DNA of 6,047 bases from Gammaproteobacteria bacterium (lineage in GTDB: Bacteria; Pseudomonadota; Gammaproteobacteria; Chromatiales; Chromatiaceae), in NCBI GenBank assembly GCA_013041975.1, contig JABDQZ010000358.1, forward strand, positions 1 to 6,047, written 5' to 3'. Under the pieces are notes generated by a model. It had not been told where the DNA came from, ran no database searches, and saw only the letters and a list, made by a program, of their open reading frames with translations. Of the stretch, positions 1 through 5,222 are shown in pieces. The position numbers were made by a program, and so were the translations under genes. Position 1 is the first letter of the stretch; every line of letters starts with the position of its first letter.

Positions 1-26
1 ATCAGGTATCAGGTATCAGGTATCAG
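1..26. repeat. 7-bp tandem repeat (ATCAGGT), 3.7 copies, cut by window edge
   Basis: The unit ATCAGGT repeats perfectly three times and then partly (ATCAG), and the array probably continues to the left of the window. On the minus strand the unit reads TGATACC. It contains TGA, and because 7 is not a multiple of 3, three consecutive units present a TGA in every reading frame. The exported-protein gene that ends at position 9 uses one of these TGA codons, and its last five or so residues (LIPDT) come from the array. On the plus strand the unit has no stop in any frame. Heptamer arrays of this kind are simple-sequence repeats that can change copy number by slippage; the role here is unknown. Confidence 0.9.
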
Positions 27-839
27 TCTGTCTTTCCAGTCATGTCCCAAAAGCATGGCAAAATGAACTGTCAGGGCGCGCAAACGGCTGGCAAAATTAA
101 ATGGTGTCAATTGCCCCAACTTTAAAAGCAGCTCGCTTCGTATTCGCATGGCCTGCATAGAATAATAGTAAAAACCTTTGACTTGCGTGTCATACAGGAA
201 AAACACCTGTTGCTCATATTCGCCGGCGTTATTAATCGGAATAAATAGTCTCGCCATCGGTTCTAGTGTTCTGTTGCGTATATCAATGTTGTTATTTTGA
301 GTTAACACATGACTTTGCATCAATAACTTTCCGAAACGGTTATCCTCTATCATAAAATATGCCGCGTAATCAGCTGGAATGGAATCGTGTTTTTCGTCAT
401 CTACCGGCATATCGTTTTGCGGGGATGTGATGCGGTAACTGGATAAAATATATGGCTGGATCTTTTTATCCATACGGGAATAATAATGGATACCGGCGAA
501 TTGACTATAAGCCGTCAGGCTATTAAATAACGGTAGAAAACGTTCAGCATCAAGATCAAATGGAATAAATGCTTTTTCTACAGCCAGCATCTCATAAACT
601 GAATAATCCGTTGTTTCGCTATAAGGGAGTGTCAGGGCTTCAATTGAATCACTTTGTGAGTGGTTGCTATACGTACCGTGATTTTTCAAAAAGACCGTAG
701 TCAGGATTTTTCCCTCCAGGATGGCTTTCTTTTCATGAGGATTTATCAACTGCTTGAGTTTGTTTTTTTCATGCGAGAAAGAAATACCGGAAGCCATAGC
801 CAACATCATTGTTACAAATATCAGTATAATTCTAACCAT
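9..839 (-). CDS. Exported protein of unknown function
   Basis: The product has 276 residues. Residues 1-22 form a Sec-type signal peptide: one Arg, then a hydrophobic run (IILIFVTMMLAMASG), with cleavage likely near residues 17-22. The rest is soluble and has no further membrane segment, so it is probably periplasmic. Conserved-looking blocks are FAGIHYYSRMD (114-124), YFMIEDNRFGKLL (161-173) and GFYYYSMQAMRIRSELLLKLG (222-242), followed by LTPFNFASRLRALTVHF (244-260). From memory this resembles an uncharacterised DUF (possibly DUF6675), but I am not sure, and no catalytic motif is evident. The ATG at 839 is preceded in frame by a stop 9 nt upstream of it (TAA), so the start is well bounded, although there is no Shine-Dalgarno sequence in the A/T-rich leader. 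The C-terminus (RLIPDT) and stop lie in the heptamer array, so the native end may have been replaced. The gene stands alone and diverges from the small ORF at 1091. Confidence 0.8.
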   Translation of the reverse strand: MVRIILIFVTMMLAMASGISFSHEKNKLKQLINPHEKKAILEGKILTTVFLKNHGTYSNHSQSDSIEALTLPYSETTDYSVYEMLAVEKAFIPFDLDAERFLPLFNSLTAYSQFAGIHYYSRMDKKIQPYILSSYRITSPQNDMPVDDEKHDSIPADYAAYFMIEDNRFGKLLMQSHVLTQNNNIDIRNRTLEPMARLFIPINNAGEYEQQVFFLYDTQVKGFYYYSMQAMRIRSELLLKLGQLTPFNFASRLRALTVHFAMLLGHDWKDRLIPDT

Positions 840-1090
840 AAATATATTTTAATCATGCTTTAGCTGGCTACCGTGCAAGTAAACATATTGCAGCGCATCT
901 GCGCTTGATTATCACCGCGCTTAAGGCTCTATTTTGGCCTACACCTGATATAGTATAAGTTAATTTTATTATCATTATGCAGCTTAAACGAAGCGGGATT
1001 TTACTAAATGGTAATAGGTATTTTCCCTATAGCTTTTTTATAAAAACAGCCCATGCTCAAATACTATAAAGTTTCAATTGGAGTATAGCC
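840..1090. other. Divergent intergenic region, no clear gene
   Basis: This 251-nt stretch separates two divergent genes and must hold both promoters, but I cannot place either with confidence. Visible structure: a short perfect inverted repeat AGCGCA-TC-TGCGCT at 892-905, a small AGGC/GCCT pair at 925-940, and an A/T-rich segment at 961-979 that matches the Fur consensus at about 12 of 19 positions. A TATAAA hexamer at 1065-1070 sits 21 nt before the small ORF but has no matching -35. No ORF in this stretch looks like a gene. Confidence 0.5.
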
Positions 1091-1282
1091 ATGAGAACCA
1101 CTAGACCAACTCTAGCAGTGCCTTTCTATAAAAGCCAAGCCAGTGGTAAAATATCGATGTCAGAGCCTTCCAGGAAGCCAATACATTTCATTTATACAAT
1201 TACAGATGATGGTAAAGAGTCCAGTTGGTTAGAAGAGGTACAAGCTGTACGGGGACCAGCCTTTAAAGCTAAAAGACACTGA
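1091..1282 (+). CDS. Possible small hypothetical protein (63 aa)
   Basis: The ORF encodes 63 residues starting MRTTRPTLAVPFYK and ending AFKAKRH. It has no signal peptide, membrane segment or recognised motif. The composition is charged with a basic tail, and residues 30-48 (PIHFIYTITDDGKESSWLE) could form a small folded core. Support for its being real comes from a TTGGAG Shine-Dalgarno at 1078-1083, 7 nt before the ATG, and a TATAAA hexamer at 1065-1070. An internal ATG (residue 23, MSEPSRKP) is an alternative start but has no comparable ribosome binding site. I do not recognise the family. The gene stands alone, divergent from the exported protein on its left and convergent with the basic periplasmic protein on its right. 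It could be a chance ORF, and an antisense frame overlaps its 3' part. Confidence 0.45.
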   Translation: MRTTRPTLAVPFYKSQASGKISMSEPSRKPIHFIYTITDDGKESSWLEEVQAVRGPAFKAKRH

Positions 1283-1447
1283 GCCTTCAGGCGATTTTGC
1301 TTTACCACCGTTGTTTGACACCTTGGGTAATAAGACTCTCTGTTGTTCATCGAAAGCCATCATCATGATGGTAGCGATTTCTTTATCTGAATTAACCCAC
1401 CAGGGCAAACCATAGTGGGTCTATATTGAAACCAGGCTCACTCCTGT
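1283..1447. other. Convergent intergenic region with inverted repeats
   Basis: Two genes converge here, so transcription must end from both sides. Four inverted repeats are visible: GCCT-TC-AGGC at 1283-1292 directly after the small ORF's stop; the palindrome CCATCAT-C-ATGATGG at 1357-1371; ACCCAC/GTGGGT at 1395-1400 and 1415-1420, a 6-bp stem with a 14-nt loop; and AAA-CAGG/CCTG-TTT at 1429-1449 with one bulge, which overlaps the stop codon of the basic protein gene. None is followed by a clean T-run, so none is a textbook intrinsic terminator. The last is the best candidate for ending the minus-strand gene. A minus-strand open frame without a good start also crosses the region (1229-1420). 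Confidence 0.4.
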
Positions 1448-1918
1448 TTAAAAATAATCACTGAGTCTTAACACCAACGCCCATCCGTCATTACCGGAAA
1501 GTCGATACCCGTAATCATTGTAATAAGGTTTGTTGTACCGGCCATCATGATGCCCTCGATGGGATTTATGATGCTGATGCCCGTGATCCCGACTTTGATC
1601 ATTATGTTTCAATCGATAAATTCTCTCACTTGCCTTATTTTGTCGCCTGTTTAATTTTTTCCTTTCATGCCTTGTCAAATCGCCATCACGACTCAATTTA
1701 CGTTCCAGCTTGGCAATCTTCTTCTGTTGATGTCTTAGCTTACTGGCTTCCTTTCGGGTCAACTCACCACTTTTCACGCCCTGTCTGATCCTCGATTTCT
1801 GTTTGTCCACACGTTTATCAAAACGTGAATAGCCATCGTGATCATATTGATGGGCAAAAACAGGCATTGATATCAGGCAGGCTATTGGTAACACCATTAA
1901 AGTCTTTAAAATCTTCAT
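1448..1918 (-). CDS. Small periplasmic basic protein, duplicated helical motif and His-rich tail
   Basis: The product has 156 residues. Residues 1-22 are a clear signal peptide (MKILKTLMVLPIACLISMPVFA, cleavage after VFA), so the mature protein is periplasmic. Residues 36-105 are a strongly basic, helical, probably coiled-coil region with an internal duplication: GELTRKEASKLRHQQKKIAK (51-70) is echoed 28 residues later by GDLTRHERKKLNRRQNKASE (79-98). Residues 110-126 are His-rich (DHGHQHHKSHRGHHDG), which suggests metal binding but does not prove it. A Tyr/Gly-rich tail ends in Phe. Proteins with G-x-LT-x(2)-E repeats behind a signal peptide are common uncharacterised exported proteins in gammaproteobacteria, loosely recalling stress-induced periplasmic chaperones such as CpxP/Spy, but I see no LTxxQ motif and do not assign that family. 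AGGAGA at 1924-1929, 5 nt before the ATG, fixes the start. The gene appears to be transcribed alone. Confidence 0.9.
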   Translation of the reverse strand: MKILKTLMVLPIACLISMPVFAHQYDHDGYSRFDKRVDKQKSRIRQGVKSGELTRKEASKLRHQQKKIAKLERKLSRDGDLTRHERKKLNRRQNKASERIYRLKHNDQSRDHGHQHHKSHRGHHDGRYNKPYYNDYGYRLSGNDGWALVLRLSDYF

Positions 1919-1960
1919 CTCTATCTCCTATCAATTAATTACAAGCTCCCTCGGTAACTA

Positions 1961-1993
1961 AATATAGGGCTTTAAATCTGAATGAAGACTGAA
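1961..1993 (-). promoter_or_regulatory. Candidate activated promoter: TTCAG direct repeat plus -10
   Basis: Reading the minus strand towards the basic protein gene, TTCAG occurs at 1993-1989 and again at 1982-1978. The spacing is exactly 11 bp, about one helical turn, with the wider pattern TTCAGnnTT conserved in both copies. A -10-like TATATT lies at 1966-1961. The hexamer 17 bp upstream of it (GTCTTC) is a poor -35 and falls inside the repeat. Tandem half-sites 11 bp apart over a weak -35 are the usual layout for activation by OmpR/PhoB-family response regulators. Transcription would start near 1954, giving a leader of about 35 nt. The regulator is not in this window, and the assignment is inference from layout. 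Confidence 0.42.
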
Positions 1994-1995
1994 CG

Positions 1996-2026
1996 GATAC
2001 CGGCATATGATTTGCCAAGCGGTATC
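1996..2026. repeat. Nested inverted repeat upstream of the basic protein gene
   Basis: GATACC (1996-2001) pairs with GGTATC (2021-2026), and directly inside it GGCA (2002-2005) pairs with TGCC (2013-2016). The loop is 7 nt and a 4-nt bulge (AAGC) lies on one side, giving ten base pairs in all. It sits just upstream of the TTCAG direct repeat, between the end of the cyclase gene and the promoter of the basic protein. It could be a protein-binding palindrome, a transcript hairpin or a copy of a dispersed repeat; nothing in the window decides. Confidence 0.4.
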
Positions 2027-2068
2027 GGTGGGCATGATTTAATGTTTATTTTCTATTTAAGGCAATAT

Positions 2069-2094
2069 TCACTTGCGGGCTTGCCTGCCAGTGA
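2069..2094. repeat. Hairpin just downstream of the diguanylate cyclase gene
   Basis: TCACT (2069-2073) pairs with AGTGA (2090-2094), and inside it GCGGG (2075-2079) pairs with CCTGC (2084-2088) around a CTTG loop, with one G-T pair and one mismatch. The structure begins 17 nt past the stop codon of the cyclase gene, a normal place for a terminator. However, in the minus-strand transcript the G-T pair becomes an A-C mismatch and the stem is followed by ATATTGCC rather than a T-run, so it is not a standard intrinsic terminator. It may be a 3'-end stabilising hairpin or a repeat element. Confidence 0.4.
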
Positions 2095-2110
2095 CAAGAA
2101 TTAGATTTGG

Positions 2111-3841
2111 CTAATGCAGAAAGATTTTATTTCTGCCTTTTTCTTTGGCTTTATATAGCAGTTCATCCGCCCGTCTCAGCAAACTTGTGATCGACACATC
2201 TTTCTTGCCCAGCAAAACCAGACCAGAAGAAAAAGTAAGATCGATATTGTGACCGTTAATTGCCAGAGGATCTTGCGACAAATTATTACGTAAACGTATC
2301 AGCATATCTTTAGCTGATTGAATTTCAGTTTCAGGCATTAATACAGCAAATTCTTCACCGCCGATACGCCCAATAATATCCGTTTTACGGAAGATATGTT
2401 TACACGTATCTGCAAAATATTTCAGCGCATCATCACCAGCATGATGGCCATACTCATCATTAATATTTTTAAACCAGTCCAAATCGATCATAGCTAAAGA
2501 AAAAGACCACGAGTATCGGTGGGAAATATCAATTTGATACTCAACTTCTTCTAAAAAGGCTCGTCTATTTAAAACACCTGTCAGTCCATCATTTTTTGCA
2601 AAATATTCGAGCTTGGTTTCTAATTCTTTACGCTGGGTAATGTTTCTGGCTATACCTTCTACATACATAGGTTCATGATTATCATCAAAACGGACGTAGG
2701 CATTGGTTGAAATCCAGACTGGTGTTCCATCTTTATGCCTAAGCCATGCTTCGACCTGGCTCGCTTTGCCATTTTCATTTATCAGCGCTTTAACTATTTT
2801 TTCTCTTTCCCCTGGGGTGCAATAAAAATCTTTCAAAAACTTTCCATGCATTTCTTCTGGTCGATAACCTAATACCCCCTTGATAGATGGAGAGATTAAT
2901 GTCACAACACCATTCATATCTGTACGATAAAACACATCAGGGATATTATTCAGTAAAGACTCTAAATCTGACTGGGAGTGAAATAGCGAGTTATGAGAAT
3001 TTTTGTCACTTGATTTCAGTATAGCTGTCGATGCGTTCTTATTCAGATTGCTCTCATCACTGCTTGACTGTGCAACTCTTCGAAGTGAATATTTTTCTTC
3101 AAGCAGGTGACGTATTCTTGCAACCAATTCTTCGGACACAAGAGGTTTAATCACATAGTCTGTCACACCAAGATTGAATAATACGATTCTTCTAGAGATA
3201 TTATCAAAGCCCGTCAATGCCAGAATGGGAACATCACCTTTGCTTCCCTCCATGCGTCTGATCTTATTGGTAAATTCCGAACCAGTCATGCCCTCCTCTA
3301 GCACTATATCGGTCAAAATCAGGTCGTAATCTTTTTTGGTAAATTGCATCAACGCCAGGTTTGCGTTATCGAAATCATCGACATCCAGCCCGGCTTCAGT
3401 TAGTACTTTTTTTGTGGCCAGGCGTTGCGGTTCTGAATCCTCAATATAGAGTATCCTGCCTGATAGCTTAGAATGTTTTGAAGCAAGTCGGCTGATAAAA
3501 TTGATCAACTGATCAAGTTCCTGTTTAAGAAAAACTTCAGTGACTCCGGCAGATAATGCTTCGATGTAGACTTTCTGGGACTTGTCCGATGTGATCAAAA
3601 AGATTGGAGTGTAGTAATATTTTTCTAATTTTCGGACTTTACGTACAAAGCCGATGCCATCTCCCTGTGCGAGATACATTGACACACAAATAAAACTGTA
3701 TTGGTTATTTTCAAGCTGAGTTAATGCTTCCTCTGCGTCGGCAGTCGCATATGGTTGTGCATCAGGTATTTCAGAAAATATTCCCTCGAGAATCCTTCTG
3801 AAAGCATCTGAGTTTTCCAGTAGTAAAATATCCATAACCAA
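2111..3841 (-). CDS. Diguanylate cyclase, REC-REC-PAS-GGDEF
   Basis: The product is a 576-residue cytoplasmic protein with no membrane segment, predicted to make c-di-GMP from two GTP under phosphorelay control. Domains in order: receiver 1 (about 4-118), receiver 2 (129-245), a variable Ser/Asn-rich linker (255-288), PAS with its C-terminal PAC part (289-404), and GGDEF (413-575). Receiver 2 is complete: acidic pair E134/D135, phospho-acceptor D178 (LILTDIVL), T210 and K232 (VIKP). Receiver 1 is degenerate: the position aligned with D178 is S54 (ICVSMYL), and the usual KP is KQ. The cyclase domain looks active, with DGLT at 418-421, IDLD at 452-455 and GGEEF at 494-498. The inhibitory RxxD site (R485-D488) lies exactly five residues before GGEEF, so product inhibition is likely. 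The start shown is TTG, with GGAAA at 3848-3852 spaced 6 nt; the ATG two codons later (3835) has that site 12 nt away and is the alternative. The gene follows the porin gene on the same strand after 165 nt and is probably transcribed separately. No kinase partner is visible. Confidence 0.96.
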   Translation of the reverse strand: MVMDILLLENSDAFRRILEGIFSEIPDAQPYATADAEEALTQLENNQYSFICVSMYLAQGDGIGFVRKVRKLEKYYYTPIFLITSDKSQKVYIEALSAGVTEVFLKQELDQLINFISRLASKHSKLSGRILYIEDSEPQRLATKKVLTEAGLDVDDFDNANLALMQFTKKDYDLILTDIVLEEGMTGSEFTNKIRRMEGSKGDVPILALTGFDNISRRIVLFNLGVTDYVIKPLVSEELVARIRHLLEEKYSLRRVAQSSSDESNLNKNASTAILKSSDKNSHNSLFHSQSDLESLLNNIPDVFYRTDMNGVVTLISPSIKGVLGYRPEEMHGKFLKDFYCTPGEREKIVKALINENGKASQVEAWLRHKDGTPVWISTNAYVRFDDNHEPMYVEGIARNITQRKELETKLEYFAKNDGLTGVLNRRAFLEEVEYQIDISHRYSWSFSLAMIDLDWFKNINDEYGHHAGDDALKYFADTCKHIFRKTDIIGRIGGEEFAVLMPETEIQSAKDMLIRLRNNLSQDPLAINGHNIDLTFSSGLVLLGKKDVSITSLLRRADELLYKAKEKGRNKIFLH

Positions 3842-4006
3842 ATAAAATTTCCATATAATTAAAGTCTGGTATTTTGTAGTCTAGCCCAAAATTGCGATAT
3901 CAAACCAGTATTTAGCAGAAACTAACGCCTAAACTTAATCTCCCAGGTAGAATTCAATATTCAGAAAAAACTTTCACAAAGGCTGCTAATGCCTCGTTGT
4001 TTAAAG
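3842..4006. other. Intergenic region between porin and cyclase genes
   Basis: Both flanking genes are on the minus strand. Reading that strand just after the porin stop, a weak 4-bp stem (CTTT-GTG-AAAG) is followed by a run of six T; this is the only terminator-like feature and it is too short to trust. Nearer the cyclase start a TTGATA hexamer is followed 19 nt later by TACAAA, a possible but poorly spaced sigma-70 promoter. The 165-nt gap suggests the cyclase has its own promoter. No ORF here is convincing. Confidence 0.4.
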
Positions 4007-5125
4007 CTAAAATTCAACGGCCAATTGACCGGTTACAGTATCAGTGTCTGCGCCGGTGTAGTCTTCTGATTTCATGTATTCGATACCAATATTGGTGTTA
4101 TCCATTATCTCCATGCTCAATGCAGCCAAGGTCCTTTTTTCATCCATACCGCCAGCATAGCTACTGGCTTCATCGGACCCCTGATAGCCAATTGCCACTA
4201 CAGCAGGTTTACCTATAGCATTAAATCCAAGCGCTGCCTCGATGTTAAAGAATGATGGCTCATCTGTGGTGCTATAAGCATCCAGAGATTCAGTTGCGGC
4301 AAGATATTCACCAATGATGGTGAATGAACCCGTATCAAACTGTGCAAAGGCTGTCCAGCCAGCAGCTTTATTCGTCATCATTGTCGCATCATCTACAACA
4401 GAATTAGTTTCTGAAATGTCGTTTAACCAGCCAAGGCCACCATTAAAGACAAAATTTTCGTTTCCAGCTTCGTAGCCAAGGTTTAAACCATAGTTTTTAA
4501 TTTCAGATTCCTGGTCACCTCTAAACGCATAGATGGAACCCGAAAGACCACTATTTGACAGGCCAAATTCAAATGCAACATCGGAAGTTTCACCGGCATC
4601 CAGTGTAATGGGGTCCGATACCAGGTTAGTGGAATAATTACCGAACGGCAGAGTATATTGTCCGGTAGTCATAAACCAGTTTGAATCTGGATCAGCAATA
4701 TTTATTGTCGCCACATCGACATCTATTTCACCGGAATGAGAGCCATCATCTTCGTATAACAGGACAATTTCTGCTGATACCCAGTCGTTGACCTGTGCGG
4801 CTACTCCAAGTTCTGCTGTAGCGACATAAATGTCACTGGTGTCAGCTGCGCCATCGGGTGAAACCTGTTGCGCTTCGATTTCTACCACACCCCCTATTTC
4901 TACTGCCTTAAACCAGCTGCCATCTGTAGAAGACGAGCTTTCTGACATCTGAGCAATCTGCTGGTCTTTTTGACGTATGGTGTCTTGCTGGGCAGCAACT
5001 GTCTGTTCCAGTTGTTGAAGTCGCTTCTCCATCGCTACAAGTCGATCTTCAATAGAGTTGGCGAAAACACCCGAAACACTGGTCATGCCAGCCGCGATGG
5101 ATAGAGCAATCACTGTTTTTTTCAT
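4007..5125 (-). CDS. LbtU-family outer-membrane porin (siderophore porin type)
   Basis: The product has 372 residues. Residues 1-22 are a signal peptide (MKKTVIALSIAAGMTSVSGVFA, cleavage after VFA). Residues 24-60 form a short coiled coil rich in Gln and Leu (LVAMEKRLQQLEQTV), then a Ser-rich linker (61-68), then a beta-barrel region from about 71 to 372. The barrel shows alternating strands rich in Gly and aromatic residues, acidic loops, and a C-terminal Phe (QLAVEF) of the kind recognised by the BAM machinery. The block SWFKAVEIGGVVEIEA (70-85) directly after the coiled coil is the start of the barrel as I recall it in LbtU, the legiobactin uptake porin of Legionella. Many homologues are annotated as LbtU family with no demonstrated ligand, so the substrate is open. 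AAAGGA lies 8 nt before the ATG. No siderophore synthesis or TonB genes are nearby and no Fur box is evident upstream. The gene diverges from the chemoreceptor gene across 97 nt. Confidence 0.92.
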   Translation of the reverse strand: MKKTVIALSIAAGMTSVSGVFANSIEDRLVAMEKRLQQLEQTVAAQQDTIRQKDQQIAQMSESSSSTDGSWFKAVEIGGVVEIEAQQVSPDGAADTSDIYVATAELGVAAQVNDWVSAEIVLLYEDDGSHSGEIDVDVATINIADPDSNWFMTTGQYTLPFGNYSTNLVSDPITLDAGETSDVAFEFGLSNSGLSGSIYAFRGDQESEIKNYGLNLGYEAGNENFVFNGGLGWLNDISETNSVVDDATMMTNKAAGWTAFAQFDTGSFTIIGEYLAATESLDAYSTTDEPSFFNIEAALGFNAIGKPAVVAIGYQGSDEASSYAGGMDEKRTLAALSMEIMDNTNIGIEYMKSEDYTGADTDTVTGQLAVEF

Positions 5126-5155
5126 TATTATTTTCCTTTGTTAGTTTGTTTTTTT

Positions 5156-5182
5156 TAAAGAATATTAATTCTGTGACGATAT
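5156..5182 (+). promoter_or_regulatory. Sigma-28 (FliA)-type promoter for the chemoreceptor gene
   Basis: TAAAGAAT (5156-5163) and GACGATAT (5175-5182) are separated by exactly 11 nt. The FliA consensus is TAAAGTTT-N11-GCCGATAA, so each element matches at 6 of 8 positions, including the TAAAG core and the CGATA core, and the spacing is ideal. The -10 ends 40 nt before the ATG of the chemoreceptor gene, so the start of transcription would be near 5188. Flagellar class-3 control of chemoreceptors is well established, which fits. It occupies most of the divergent region shared with the porin gene, whose own promoter must overlap it. Confidence 0.75.
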
Positions 5183-5222
5183 CCTAATTACATCATAAAA
5201 ACTTATTTACAGGCCAAGGTAA

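Noticed and set aside
660..863. Plus-strand open frame of 67 codons
   Set aside because: It lies mostly antisense within the exported-protein gene, has no ribosome binding site and its translation has no protein-like features.
961..979. Fur-box-like sequence (taattttattatcattatg)
   Set aside because: It matches the 19-bp consensus at only about 12 positions, mostly in one half, inside A/T-rich DNA where such matches are frequent, and neither neighbouring gene has an iron link.
1067..1093. Perfect FliA -35 (TAAAGTTT) before the small ORF
   Set aside because: No GCCGATAA-like -10 follows at 11 nt; the expected place covers the start codon, so it cannot serve this gene.
1262..1274. 13-nt sequence tttaaagctaaaa also present near 4000-4013
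   Set aside because: One A/T-rich match of this size is expected by chance in a 6-kb window, and the flanks do not match.
1283..1292. GCCT-TC-AGGC as terminator of the small ORF
   Set aside because: The stem is very short with almost no loop, and the following GATTTTGC is not a T-run.
3997..4218. Plus-strand open frame of 73 codons
   Set aside because: It is a shadow of the porin gene's 3' end, with a Cys/Arg/Gln/Ser-rich translation typical of an antisense frame.
5126..5222. Sigma-70 promoter for the porin gene on the minus strand
   Set aside because: TATGAT and TAATAT hexamers exist but neither has a reasonable -35 at 16-18 nt, so no position can be called.
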